DNA of 64,000 nt, from the NCBI GenBank assembly GCA_025403435.1, contig JAJQZP010000461.1:1-64000 (forward strand). Direction: 5' to 3'. Source of the DNA: Artocarpus heterophyllus. Lineage: Eukaryota > Streptophyta > Magnoliopsida > Rosales > Moraceae. This document shows positions 27,799-41,025 of the stretch, one piece after another; the first letter of the stretch is position 1, and every line of letters begins with the position of its first letter. The notes below the pieces were generated by a model. The model saw nothing but the letters and a program-made list of their open reading frames with translations, was not told the origin of the DNA and ran no database searches. Made by a program: the position numbers and the translations under genes.

Positions 27799-30700
27799 AA
27801 GGGGGAATGAAGATCATCTCAAATTAAAATGCTAGCTTTGAAAAAGTCTTCTGCTGCGATTGTTCTCATTTCTTTGTTTCTTTTTAATTTCGGCTTCATC
27901 ATCAAGCCATATGGAGTTAAGCAGTTAAATTAATGTAGCTTTGACCTGGCCAAACACGCATAGACCTCTCTTAATGCAATTATTTAAACCAAACATAATT
28001 TTTTTAAAAATAAATTATTAAAATAGGAATGCTAGCCTGAATGAGTCATTACTTATTTATATTTAATATTTTAATCATGCTCCTATGATCTCTCTCGTGG
28101 TGATCATCTGTATGAGTGAATTAATCATATTTTTTCTAAGCACAAAGGACATGGAAGCATTGAACTCATCGTTATGGAGAATTCTGAAAAGTATATATTG
28201 TACCCTTTTCATTGGTTTAAGCGACCAAAAAAACAAAAAAAATGATCCCCCAAGAAGAAAAACAAATTGAGGACCCTCTTACTTTTGGATGCTGCTGCAG
28301 AGAGTGCAGTCTGCAATAGTATGCTACTTCACTAACTTCCATATGTCTGCTTTTAAGTTGGATTGCTTAGACTTTGGAGATTTTCTTAGCATGACCACTT
28401 CAACATTTATCTTATCATCATCAAGACATCAATTAACAAATTGTACAAGTGGAAATATCTTAAACTTTCTTTTTTGAGTTAAGTTTATGACTATTTATAA
28501 TTACACATCAAATTAAGGGGCAACACAAACTATGTTAAAGCCACTTTGGTAACGCCAAAAATTTTTTGCATATCACATGATGCAAATAATCTGTGTGATC
28601 AAAGTGGATTAAGCTACTTTGTTTAAACAATCATGCACTTTTTATGGTAATTTTAAGAAGCTAGAATTTTTATTTTATTATTATTTTTTTTTTTACTTTT
28701 GACTTTTGAATTCTACTTCTATTTCTCCTCTTGCCACATTCAAAACTTCCAAAAGCACACAAGTGTTGGGGGTAAAAAAAATTTTCACCAAACTAGGATC
28801 ATATACTTTGACTGACACTTTGCTGAGATTGGGATACTGGCATATCTTGAATATGAATGAACGTGTTTAAATCTTGCTTTTGGCAATAAATTAATTATTC
28901 CAATTCTTCACAAGCTACCCCAAGTAAAAACCAGCTGGTACAAGTCTATAAAGCTCTTGAAAAAGAAATGAACTTAAGATTTAACCCCTATAAATCATTC
29001 TGCAACAATTTTGAGAAAAATGTTCAAGGTTCTAGAAATCTCTTACTTGTCTTGTGTCAAACAAAGTTTTTTTTTTTTTTTTTAGGTGAAATATCTTAAT
29101 ATTGTTTTACCTAAAAAAATCACAGATAACGAATAAGTTTCTTTCATCTTTAAAATAATGTCGATGACATTGCCTTGGATGATCAACCAAAAAGAGCTTC
29201 TTCGTCGTTTAGCAGTTGTCTTGGGTGACAAGTAACGCAAGAAAAACGTTCTCTCCAATGCCCCACCACAATGAGAAACATCTAGTCCACTAAACCAGAC
29301 TCTAAGAATTATTTTAATCATTTAACTGCTGTATGTTATACGTAAATTATAGCTTGAGAATTATATTTAAACCCACTTGTTAAAGGAATTTCATTAATTA
29401 TATTATCTTTCATAATCTCTGTTTTGATGTATTATCGTCACTCAAAAAGGTGAAGACTGTGACATTCTGTGGACTTTTTCTCAAATTATTGAAATTCGCT
29501 TGTTTAATTTTCAAATGCTTTTATCACACGCATGATAATATTCTCTTAGTTCCTACGCAATATTGAGAAGGAATATTCTTATTTTATTTGAGTCGTTGAG
29601 TTCCTCATTCACTTTGATAATAATGTGTGGATTGTTTTAATTAATTAATTACTAGATCGTTAAACTGGAAATACTGTGACATATGGAAGAAAATATTTTT
29701 TAATTAGTAGTTTGAACAGCAGCTATCAAACGCAACGTAAAATTCAACTTTTCTTTTGAGAGAAAAAAAAAAAAAAAAGAGAGAGAGAGAGAGAGATAAA
29801 TCATTGAAGCAGCAATAATTCATATTATTTAGTACCAAATATATATATATATGAGTTTCTGACTCCTAAAGGAATGTGTTATCTCAAAACTAGGAAAATG
29901 TTTAATAAAAGACTGCATTATGGAAGACAGCAAAGTTAAAAAGTTAATATTAAAAAAAAAAAGAAGAAAAAACAGAATAACAGAAGCAAAACTTGTAGAG
30001 ATTCTAACGGCAGCCATAACAAAAGAAGAGACAAATAAGTTACAAAGCTGAAAATCTTTCTACTTAGCATTATTTCTTATGTTGGTGTTTACCCCCCCTT
30101 GAAATTAACCATATCAATTCCAAATAACTACTTAAATATATAGTCATATACATAATGCTTATATCATTGTATGTATATAATTAAAATATGACAGGTCAGC
30201 ATGAGGTTTTGCAATTACTTTGTGTTTGGACTTTGGAATTAAAGGCCAGCAATATGAAATATTGAATTGATGATCATAATATTACTAGTTTGAACACTAG
30301 TATTGAATGGCACATTTTCTTATTTCCTATTTTTTTTTAATGAAAGAATAAAACATAACAAATAATTTTTTATTATTCTTTACATTATTAAAGTAAAGAA
30401 ATAATAAAATAAAATAAAAACGTCCAAGACTGGGTACTTGAAAACTTTGAGCTTTGAAATTTTTGTCATTGCAGGAAGCTGTCAATGGCCATTCTGGAGA
30501 CTCCACGTGGAGGTCTCAATGCAAAATAAGGTTACTCTGTTGGCAATGGCAAGACAAGAAGAAAATCAGATATTACATAATAATGTTGAGATAAGTAAGC
30601 TGATAATGTTGAGAAGCTCTCCTCTTGTAGGGATTAATTAGATGCCATATGTTGTCTAGATTCAAACATAGCTTCTGAAACAACATTGAAGAGAAGTTTA

Positions 30701-32074
30701 TGGATGTTAACTTGTAGAGTCTAATTATTGCTGCAACGATTATTGTGTTATGCAGAGGTAGTATATCTATCGGCTTTTATAAATTCATTAAGAGTAGTTT
30801 GAAGATTTCATATTTATAAATTTAGTTGTCATTAGTTTTTATATAAAAGGATCGTTTAGGATTAGAGAGGTTAGTAAAACACAAAGTCATAAAGTATGTG
30901 ATTTTTTTTGTAAATTTCTTGTTCTTTATATTGAATTTTCTATTGGGATTGAAAGTTGATGTAGTTCTCACATTAAAGGTGATCCACTATAAATCTTATG
31001 TGTTTTTATTCTGATTTTCTTCTGTGATTTTATTGCTTTTAGTAATAACGATGCACACCGCAAAATAAAATAAATAAACAAATCATCAAACGCCATCATA
31101 TTTTTAGATTTAGATAAGAATAAATTGAGTAATAAAAAAGGCAAAGCACAAAATATACGGAGCGAAAATAGTGAGTAACATGATCTTGTCAAACTAGACT
31201 GGTTCCAAAACTTACTCAATTTGGTCTGATACAGCAGCTCTATTTCTTATCATGTTCTGAAAGTGCAGGCCTGGAGCAAAATGCGCTTGGATTCCTCAAA
31301 CTATACACTTTTATATTAATTCATGTTTGCAATTCCTACATGACTAATTAAGTTTTATTAAAGAAATTTCATTAATTAACAAACTTGGTAGGCTGAACAT
31401 TTCTCCAACATATTGAAACCGGCTATCCATTTGTAAAATCTGATCCTATAAACAGCTGGAAGTAGGAGCTAGTACAATCAGAGCCTGCTTTGCATTGCTT
31501 CCTAGAAGCAACCTTTCGGAAAAACCCAAGTCAAAAAACTCGTTATGAAAATTGCGAGTCAAAACAACAAAATATGACTTTTCAAAATAATTCTTCTAAT
31601 AAGATTTTGAAACTTGTACCTAAAATCTAACAAGTATTGATAAACTTTATTTTAACATTTTTATCGGTAAAAGATTAATTTAAATGTTATTTTTGTCTCA
31701 TGAACTTTTTTTTTTAAAAAAAATTAGTGACTGAAAAATCAATATTTGTACTTTCCTTTTCCACTACCTAAAAGCATCCCAAGTAAAAACTATGCCAAAA
31801 ATAGGCTCTAGTTAAAATCATACAGAAGAAAATGACCAGAACCTCAGGTCTTTATTAAAACTCTTCCAGAAGTACAATACAATCTAACGTAATGGTTCAC
31901 AAGAAGTTTCTGCTGAGGAGAAATTCTTTTTTATTTTTAATTTTAATTTATCTGTGTATTTATGTTGAAGAAAGTTCACAACACCACCTAATTTTCCACA
32001 GATGAACATATCAGAAGTAGAGCAATTTAACTTAATGCTTGAGTGCCAATAGAGACAGTCCTAAATCCTTCCTC
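27799..32074. other. intergenic, no gene seen
   Basis: Very AT-rich. Contains a GA microsatellite near 29,778-29,798, an AT run near 29,840 and poly-T runs. Open frames are short and have no family resemblance or splice context. The 3' untranslated region of the channel gene probably lies just below 32,074. Confidence 0.5.
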
Positions 32075-35000
32075 TCAGACCGAAGCCACAGGGGGAAGAA
32101 GCGGAGAGTGGAGGTCATCATCAATGGTTCTTGAATATCTGGCTGACATAGAGGGATGTTTGTATGCAGTAGCCAGCTTCTCATGGAATTCATCCATGTC
32201 AAGATTATCCTGTTCTTCTTTATCTTTCTTTACCAAACACTATTGTACAAAACACATAAAATAAAATAAAATTCATTACCTTGTGGTGCATGTAAACTTA
32301 TTGGCAACAGGATTCTTTAAGGAGGGGAAAAAAGTTAGCTAAAAACTAATTAAGAATTACTAGATTGAATGTTTCCATATTTGTCATGACAAGATGACAA
32401 CAGAAAAATTTCTGTTACTAAAGAAAAAGTGTTAAGTTTATATTGTCATAAAGGCTAAAGGTTTCCAACTCTGCCTACTTTACCTCCAGGGTTCAAGACT
32501 AACAAGTTCTGATAATGGAATGGAAGAAGCTATGAACACAAGAGAAAGCAATGAGAGAACCAGGAAAAAAAACAGAAGGATAAATTTTACAAAATCTCCT
32601 TGAACTATGCCACTTGCGTCAATAAGACTTTTGAACTTTAAAATGTACATGTCATGCCCTCGTTCCAGAATGCATCTCTAGTTTGACCTCTTGAACTTTG
32701 AAACGAGCTAGCTTTTGGATGTAATTTCCGAGTTGTCACTTTATTAAGTATAACCTTTAGGGGTTGATAAACGCCATTCGATTCAAATAAATTAGTGCGG
32801 CACCAAACCTCAAATATCTTCTTTCCTTAGATTAGTTACTTAAAAGCAAGAATATATGGGATAAATGTGGAGAATAGAACCCAATTCAATTAGGTTAGTA
32901 AAGGGTTTAAGCAATACGATGTAGTTTCTCTTTCTTGAGAGAGTGTTGCACGTGCTATTCGATCCAAAAAAATAACACGTTTTAAAGTTTGAGGGGTAAA
33001 TCTAAGGGCACATTATATATCCAGGGCTCAACAGGTGCATTTCAACTTTTGGGAGTATGTTGAAGCAAGTAATATACTTTAGGGAGAATTTGTAAAATTT
33101 ATCCGAAAAAAAGAGAAAAAAAAAAAACTAAGGTAATATACATGCCATAAATAAGCATCTACGAAAGGGTAAAAAAAAAAAAAACACAGTCAGAACTGTG
33201 TAGAATTTCAATCTTCAGGACAAGAAAAGTATATCAAAGGAATGTCATACTATGGATTTGCCAGCATACCTCAAGAGGATAGCTCTTAAAGATGGACAGG
33301 AATCTTTTTCTGCAGTACTCATTGAAAAGAAGTGTTAGAATTGGAAGAGGAATGATCAAGCTGGCAGCCAAGCGAAGCTTTTTAAGCCCAAATATACCAA
33401 TGGCAATAAGATGCATCAGCAACAGAGAAAAAATGGTCGAGTAGTGCACAGTTGGCCAAAACTTTCCAATACTTTCGCATTTGTGACAGTACACATTCAA
33501 TAGCTGCCCAGAAAAGAGGAAAAAAAACAAAGAAAAGGTTGAAAAAAATCATCAGATTAGAAATGTACTAGAGGTCGAGGCATTTTGACTAAACCTGGTT
33601 GCGAAAGATGATGTATCCCATACAAAAGTAAATCAAAACGAACGGTAGGATCAGCGGAGATAGGAAAAAGTACGTTACGCCTAGGAGTTCAAAGAGGAGA
33701 ATTGTGGGGATTACGCTATGATAAGAAATTGATGGAACCTCAACTTCATCACTATCATTTCTCGCAAATAGCCTTCGTATAAAATTGCAAATCAGAGGTT
33801 TCAGCCGACAAAGTTCCGATGATAGGCTGGTCCATCCAGAAGTCACAACATATGAAATGAAAAATGTTGCCTGCACCCAAGAAACTTTAATATTATATAC
33901 AGCCTCTATCATGAAAGCTGTCTGTTTATCTGTACTATGTTATTCGAGTGCTCAGAAGTAACGTGTAACACAAGTAATATTCAGACAACTTAAAATTGAA
34001 AGTGTTTTGCAAACTCAATTTGATCTTGACATTGTGAAGAAACTTCTCATCACCTGTACTGGAACAGCTAGTGCAAGTACTCGCGGAATTTTTTTGGGCT
34101 CAAGAAGGAAGTTAACCTGATCGAGAGCCGATCCTGATAGTACATTTGCAAAGAAAATGTTCCATATAGTAAACCACAATACTTTGTTACATGCAGCTTG
34201 TTCGGTCTGACTACGCGAGACGTATCCTTCGATCGAAGAAAGCATCATCATGATGGGTGGCACTAGAGAGTGGAAAAAGTGAAGAATGAGACAGGGAAGA
34301 TACCCTGTTATGACTGGACCAACAATTGATCTGCAACTCGAGAAATTGCACGGTTTGGTATCATCTCTTGCTAATGAATGGATTGCCATAAAAATAAATA
34401 AAAGTAACATACATTGCTAAGATTACAATTTCAATATCCCTTTCCTTTCAGATTAGAGAAAATACAGTAATATACATTGCTAAAATACAATTTTTGAGTT
34501 TGATATTCCTTGCCTTTCAGATTAGAGAAAATAGGCAACTATGGTTAATCAAATTTAACTAGAAGAAGTTGGTGGCTAAAGTTTAAAGAAAAATTGATCA
34601 AGTATATTTCGTTTTGAATTTGACCCATGTGGGGCGGGGTCGAATGCTTTGGCAAGGAGGTTTTAGCCTCTTAGGATCGGATCATCCCGCCGATTGTACT
34701 AACAAATTTTACATAGGGCGCATTTATCTGGGTGTGACATCTTCTTTATCTATAAGTCTTTCATATTCAGGAAAAAAAAAAAAAAAAGAAGAGAAAAAAT
34801 CATTAAATAGAGTAAAATCTTCCACTTACATATCCAGTATGCTTTTAAGAAAGGGGAACATGCTTTTCAACTGGTCAAGATGAGAAAGACCTTGCACTAA
34901 AACAACTGGGACGAGGAATAGAATTATAAGGGCAGCAGATACAGCAACCACAACTAGCTGGCATATCCATCTCTTTAGGTATGAGGTAGAAAAGAAAGGC

Positions 35001-37323
35001 CAGTGAATATCCTGGGGTTCAGGAGCTCTCTCAGTCACCCACTCTGTGGGATTGAGACCTTGTTCGATGTGCAATGCTGCAGCAGCGCCCGCTCGCGTCT
35101 TGAATGAAACAAAGGCGGCGGGAACTTCCTGTTGATTTTGAAATTGTAATGGAATTATATTTTATATTTATAAAAGGATTATTCTCACTCGTATCTCTTC
35201 AACTTTAGAGTCAGTCTCACTTTGTCTCCAAATCTATAAAAACTCTCCCTTTGATACCTGAATTTTGAATTAGTCCCACTTAACTCCCTCTGCTAAGGTT
35301 TCAAATGAAAGACAGACCCAAAAATAGGGGTTATGTGAGGTATGTGCTCTAGTACGACTAGTTCCTCTCCTTTTCTGTCGTTTTAACGGAAATTCTATTG
35401 AAAGGGGCAAAGTGGGAGTCCTTAAAAGAGTAAAGTGGGAATAACCTTGAAGTTCAAGGCTACAAGTAAGATTGATCCTTTTTAAATTCAATAACCATCG
35501 AACGTAATCAATCTGCATATGAAATATATTCAAGAAAATCCCGGTAAATGGTATATTTCTGAAGTCTGCAAATCATGAGTAGTGCAAATAAACAGGCAAA
35601 AAAGGGAGTCCACTTTATAAGAGTAATCTCACCTTTCCTAACAATGAAGACTCCTCCGTTTTCAAATTATCTTTCACTTCTTCCAGTTTCGTTTCATAAT
35701 GATTTAAAAGATCAACTTTGCTCCCAAACATCCCTAAACACCCATCTCGAATGAACCTTTGCTCTGGCGGAGCTCTGAATTTCAGATGGGCAATCTTGTT
35801 GTACAGCATATCTGCATTATTCTACGAAGAAAAGGGAAAAAAAAGGTGTTTTTCAAAGATATTAACATCACTTAAATAAGTAAGTAAAAGGTTGGAACTT
35901 ATAACGTAAATTGCAAGCGTCAATATATATACGACTCACATGTCACATCAGTTGGTATTTAAATATGTATTGAAACAAGACAGAAAAAATGCAAAACGCT
36001 TACTATGAGACGTTGAAGTTTGCCAATCCGACGAATTACTGCATGTGAAAGATACGTTGAAGGATGATTCTCCGTAAAAAATCTCTCAACTGTCTCACTG
36101 TAGGTGCTCGCCGGTGACACGGGAATGCTTCGAACTAATATCGAGAAATGATGAACTAGAGGTGGAGATAAATAGTAGTGTTCGACTCTTTTCGATGATA
36201 TATATTGATATTCCTGCATAAAACACAGCCATCACAGCGAGTTTTCTATTGTTTTTTTTCCCTTTCCTTTCTGTAATTTTAGCAAATATGCAGAAACAGG
36301 ATGTTACTTACCGTATAGAGAAAGTAGCAGACAACTCCAGTAAATACATAAACAGCAACAAAGTGAACCCACAACCTTGTAATTAAGAGGCCAAAATTAT
36401 GGGAAATTGTCACATGTGAAGTTCGAAAATTACATTAAAAAAAAATTCATGGTTCGAGCAAAATATAAATACTAAATTCCACAAAGAGGTTTAAACTTTA
36501 TAACAAATTCCTTAATTGAAAATATTACAAAAAAGACTCACCATTTCGAGCCGTTGTTGACATTTGCAATACAGAAGGACTCTAAAGACTTGTTTGGCAA
36601 GTCAGAAAAATCATTGTGAACCTGGTTTCCCAGATAATTTATCGGCAGAAGAATGAAGACCCCAATGATACCAGCAGCAGTGAACACTTTCAAACTGCAA
36701 CATAAAAAAAAAAAAAAAAAAAAAGCCATTTACCACGAGTTAAAAAAAACAAATCCTTCGCTCAATGTAAATGAAAGTCAAGTAACTGACAATTTATCTG
36801 ATACTTTTCAATTTTCTTAATGTTATTAGGAGTAAACAAAAGGCTAAGATTTACTTTCACAAATCCTTTTCTTAGGAGCTACGCTAAGCTCTCATATCTA
36901 ATTTTGGCCAATTATAACACACACAACTAAAGATTATCAAATATCGCATTTCAATTTTCACGACGATATTTTGTAAAAAAAAAAAAAAGAGAGAGAGAGA
37001 GACCTAAAGACGAAAATGCGCACGAAGACCAAAGCGTCCAGACCCAAGTTGGACAAGAGGTCTTGGTCGGAAGGCATCCAGGCGGTCCTGACCCAGCCAG
37101 CTGTCGGCAAGAGCCTCTCAAGGCTAAGCTGGCAGCTGCGGTGGCGGCTGCTGCTGCTGCCGGTGCTCGTGCTGGGGCGGTGAAAGTCTCCGTGGGCGAG
37201 CAGTCGTGGAGCGTAGACGGCAACATTGCAAGGCTGCTTCCTGAGGAGGGAGTAGAGAGTGACGTTGAGGAAGCAGATGCCGAGGTTTATTCCGACGGAG
37301 GTCAACAGAACCGACAGGATCAT
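32075..37323 (-). CDS. CSC1/OSCA channel, HYP1-like
   Basis: Osmo/mechanosensitive calcium-permeable cation channel of the OSCA/TMEM63 family (DUF221), expected at the plasma membrane. Ten exons, in transcript order: 37323-37004, 36694-36542, 36375-36312, 36213-36004, 35821-35633, 35128-34830, 34330-34054, 33870-33595, 33503-33270, 32239-32075. They give 728 residues, close to Arabidopsis HYP1. The start [18 protein letters not shown] matches the family; a longer in-frame start exists 20 codons upstream (37383). Motifs in order: [28 protein letters not shown], the cytosolic PHM7-type part with [67 protein letters not shown] and LYFCMGYI-like helices. No disabling change was seen. A strong upstream ORF precedes it. 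Confidence 0.93.
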
Positions 37324-37334
37324 CTTGGATGATA

Positions 37335-37511
37335 CTATCCAAGTAAAGCTCGAGGAGAAAGTGAACAACGTTCGAAATGCCAAACATAATGAATTAAAGA
37401 AGAAAAAACGTGCGATTTCGTAGAGGTCAAGTAAGAGGCATTGGTGATTTTTGGGCCGTGGGCGACGGTCTCCCAGAGGACAGAACCGTCACTGGCGGTG
37501 GCTCCCGCCAT
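37335..37511 (-). promoter_or_regulatory. 58-codon upstream ORF before the HYP1-like start
   Basis: An ATG at 37511 in strong context (A at -3, G at +4, AAAATGGCG) opens a 58-codon frame, beginning MAGATASDGSVLWETVAHG. It ends with TAG 11 bases before the main ATG and overlaps the alternative ATG at 37383. It is GC-richer and more protein-like than chance. It could reduce translation of the channel, or mark an unannotated N-terminal exon of another transcript. Confidence 0.5.
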
Positions 37512-38024
37512 TTTTACGAATTGCGTGGCATTCTCCTTTTTTTTTTTTCATTCGTACGCACGCTCTCTCTTTAAAGTCTAGAATACTTTTTTGATCATAA
37601 ATTCCTTTGAAATTGCCCTTTTTTAGGGTAATTTCTAATTGCATGTCAAGAACTATAACAAGTAATTCTTACTTAAATAATAGGAAACACTTTAGTTTGT
37701 TGTTTCTTTTTTAGTCACTTTTTTTAGTACGTAGAAGTTATTATTATGAAAAAAAGGTGTATCGTACAATAATAGTTTTTATTAAAAAAAAAATAGATTT
37801 GTATACCAAATAAGTTTATCATTTATATTTTAGTCAAATAACAAATAGCCTTATTTGCTCTCTTATAAACATAACATAATTTAACTAACAATTCAATTTT
37901 GCTTCGACAAAATAGTTTTTCCTTTTCTTTTTATTTAAATGGCTTGAAATTAAAAAAGAAAGATAAAAAAGTACCAAGTAAAATAATATCCTTATGTCCA
38001 ACTATCAATGAAGGTTAATTTATA

Positions 38025-38142
38025 TATAATTTTTTAATGAAAGTTTTACACTGATTTATTTTTTTAATACTATATCATGTGAGAGCTTTACACTGTAACA
38101 GTTAAAACCATATAGTTGGAATGACGTTATCAAACAAAACCT
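38025..38142. mobile_element. MITE copy, main family (partial)
   Basis: Core ATCATGTGAGAGCTTTACAC and a preceding half core (GAAAGTTTTACACTG), ending near GTTATCAAACAAAACC. The left end is not clear. Confidence 0.45.
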
Positions 38143-38224
38143 ACGTGATAAAAAAAAAGTTTGTGAGCTTTTAAATCCTATAGCAATTCTTTCTCAGCCA
38201 TGAACTGTACTATACTCAATTTAT

Positions 38225-38394
38225 AGTGTGTTTTGTGATCACAGTTTCAACCAAAACTTTTGGTTGATATGGTGTAAAACTCATGCATGGCACAACGTAA
38301 AAAATAATAATAATAAGTAAAAGTGTAAAGCTTTCACTTGCTATAATGCTTCTTTTAGCAAATTATTTTTTTAAACCATATTCTCAAACACCTT
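38225..38394. mobile_element. MITE copy, main family
   Basis: Starts AGTGTGTTTTGTGATCA and ends TATTCTCAAACACCTT. Internal GTGTAAAACTCATGCATGGC and GTGTAAAGCTTTCACTTGCT are the two core copies. Confidence 0.55.
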
Positions 38395-38661
38395 AATCTT
38401 TCAACGATTCTTATATTTTCGTGCTCTGTAAGTCAAATTTAAAGTTCAATACATGATAATCACCATCTCATCATTATCGTGCAATAGAAAGAGTTGAACG
38501 AAGACCCATTTGTTTATGTTTTTGTGTTCTTTAAGTCCAATTGAAGAAGACACCCATGAATTTGTTGATACATTAAAGCGTGTGATTTTGAATTGTTTTC
38601 AACTATTGTGTTGTTTGTTTATATGCTTTCGTATAAATCTGTATGTCTTTTGCAAACAAAC

Positions 38662-40794
38662 TGTCACGCCCCGGAGTACGGGAGGTGACGTGGCGGAATA
38701 TTTAGATTAATTAAAAGAGAATTTAATTGAAATTAAGAGTTTAAAAATCCAATTAAGTAAGAAATAAAGAGATTTTCCACCACATTTGATAAACGAATTT
38801 ATAAATATTTAGCAAATAATAATAATTGAATAAAAACCGCGAATATGGGTTCCACAACCCACAACTTGTGCACACACATGGTTCTGACAATATCATAAAT
38901 ACAATTACAGTCCAAGTACAAATAAAGTTAAGTCTTACATGCCTTGATTAATAAATACAGAATGTAAATAAATTCTCCTATTGCTCCTGAGTTCGGTCCG
39001 AAGAATCTTCTCCAAACCTAAATGGGAAACCACCTGGAAGGGGAGGAATTTAAAAACAGATAAAACGTGAGCAAAAGGCTCAGTAGGACTAAGTTTTATA
39101 AAATAATTTAATGCAAAGAGACATAACATTATCAGGAATTATACAGAAAAGGGAACTTGAATAAATAAATAAATAAATTGAGTAGAACCGTTCTGACACA
39201 GAACAGTCTACTCGTCAAATCAAAACACCAGTTTACTTTTACCTAGGCAAACCATGATATCACCACCGTAGTGGTCCAGCTGGGTTTCGGGACCTGCCCC
39301 CAAGGTCGATCGCCACACGACCCGATCTCTGATATGGCATCATGCCTTTGTGTTTATTATCATTATCATTCAAAACCCAATTACCGAGTGTTGTCAATTA
39401 CATTTATTATGAAATTCATTTCATAATCACGGTATATTAAAATATAACCGATAAAACCATTTCCAAACAACCGTTGAAAAATCATTTTCAAAGCCAAATC
39501 ATTTCAAAACCAGGCTACCAAAGAAATAGGATAGAAGTCCTACCTCAGTACTCGTGCCGGTACCCCACACCGTAATCCCGATCCGCTATACGTTAGCTCC
39601 ACGGAACCATGAACAATCCTAGATACAAACTAAGTCGATCAATATCTAGTTCGAAACATTCTATGTTACTAAATCATTCCGTGATGTCCTAGTGTGCCAT
39701 TTGTATCATTAAAATCATCCTATAAGGTTGGGATTTAAATCAGGGTTCAAAACAGGAAAAACGGGTAAAAATCACAAAATTTTCCATGCCTCGGTCGGCC
39801 TGCCGGACGCCCTGCTTCGGCCTGCCGAACTGCACAGTTCGGCCTGCCGAACATTTCCCCAGATTCGGCCTGCCGGTCAGAAGAACACCGGCCTGCCGAA
39901 TATCACTCCGGCCTGCCGAACATGAACTTCGGCCTGCCGAACTGGGAAGATCCAGAAATCCCAGCCACGGGTTTCTCGATCCCCAAAATCCAAATCTTGT
40001 TTCTAACCTGTTTTTCTTAAATCCCAGGCATGAAAAACAACTATAGTTGATAGAAAAACATTCTAGAACATGTTTGGGATCATTTAAACAACATTTAAAC
40101 TCGAAATCCTCAAAAATCCAAAAATGAGAAAAAGAGGAGAAAAATGAAAAATCTTGAATTCAATCCGTTTTTCTTCAATCTAAGCTTAGATTCTAGTTGT
40201 TCTAAGCTCATTTAACACAAATCCACGGTTTTCTAAGCTAAAACAAACTTAGATTTCAAAAACACACAAAATTAGAAATTTTGTAAAAAGTTTAGAAATT
40301 TCGAATCTAACCTCGAATCGAAGCTTCAATCCGCGTTCTCGGTTGCCGAATCACGTCCCTGAGCTTCCTCCTTCTTGTTCCGAAGCTTGGATTCGAATGG
40401 AGTTCAAAAATTTTTTGAAAGAGAAATTTGAGAGAGAGAGGGAGCTGCCGAGAGAGAGAGAAGAGAGAGAGAGTGAAACGTGAGAGTGAGGAGAGAGAGA
40501 GAGAAGAGGGAAATAAATAGAGAAAATCGGTGGGCGATTTTACTGTGCGAAAACCATGTGCCGCCCACGGTTTTGTAAAACAGAGTATTTTTAACATTTT
40601 ACAAATTGTTGTGTTTTAAAACTCAAAACATCATTTTAAATCCATAAGAAATCATTTAAATGTATCAATTTAACAAAACAACCAAAAACTAAAAATCCAA
40701 CCAAATAATCTAATTAAAGTTAAAACTTTAATTATGGCACACTAATTCATCATTTATATTACACTTAACATTAAATAAATTTCGGGACGTTACA
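38662..40794 (-). repeat. 3' LTR (left in the window)
   Basis: 2133 bp, starting TGTCACGCCCCGG and ending GGGACGTTACA on the plus strand (TGTAACGTCCC...GGGGCGTGACA on the element's strand). Contains a 7-unit TTCGGCCTGCCGAAC minisatellite (39795-39942), a long GA/CT-rich tract (about 40,430-40,510) and, on the minus strand, a TATTTATT element at 40511-40519. Confidence 0.95.
39795..39942. repeat. LTR minisatellite of hairpin-forming units (7)
   Basis: Seven copies of TTCGGCCTGCCGAAC-type units, each a near-perfect palindrome (TTCGGC-CT-GCCGAA), spaced by 5-13 bases of unlike sequence. GC content is far above the rest of the LTR. Confidence 0.85.
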
Positions 40795-40815
40795 GCTCTC
40801 CACCCCTAAAAGAAA
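40795..40815 (-). other. polypurine tract
   Basis: On the minus strand, TTAGGGGTGGAGAGC lies directly before the 3' LTR start (TGTAAC), the usual plus-strand primer of an LTR retroelement. Confidence 0.8.
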
Positions 40816-40842
40816 TTTCGTCCTCGAAATTTACAACTCATC

Positions 40843-41025
40843 TCAAAAGCAAAACAAATGCGGATACAATTCCCGCATACTCGACTCTAATTCCCAAGTG
40901 GCTTCATCAACCCCGTGATGCTGCCACACGACCTTTACCAACGGTATCTCACGACGACGCAAGCTAATCACTTTTCGGTCGATAATCTGAATTGGCACTT
41001 CTTCGTACGTCGTATCCTCCTGAAC
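40843..41025 (-). pseudogene. chromodomain tail of pol, cut off by a TAG stop
   Basis: Directly after the pol stop at 41026-41028 the same frame stays open for 60 codons and ends TGA at 40843. It encodes a chromovirus-type chromodomain: IPLVKVVWQHHG, then DEATWELES and YPHLF. In intact relatives this is the integrase C-terminus that guides insertion. Only the TAG separates it from integrase. Confidence 0.85.

Larger units (their letters stand above)
37512..38661. other. intergenic with two MITE copies
   Basis: The promoter region of the HYP1-like gene is expected just above 37,512. Beyond it lie two copies of the main MITE family and the retrotransposon target site. No gene. Confidence 0.5.

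Noticed and set aside
38935..39129. 64-codon frame present in both LTRs (also 45814-46008)
   Set aside because: Same reason: duplicated by the LTR structure, with no coding evidence.
39795..39942. CRISPR-like array of short palindromic repeats
   Set aside because: It lies inside an LTR of a plant retrotransposon, the spacers are of unequal length and no cas genes exist; it is a minisatellite.
40307..40597. 96-codon minus-strand frame, repeated in the other LTR at 47207-47497
   Set aside because: It lies over the TATA-like and CT-rich promoter part of the LTR. It is preserved only because the LTRs are nearly identical, and is composed largely of Ser/Leu from the CT repeat.
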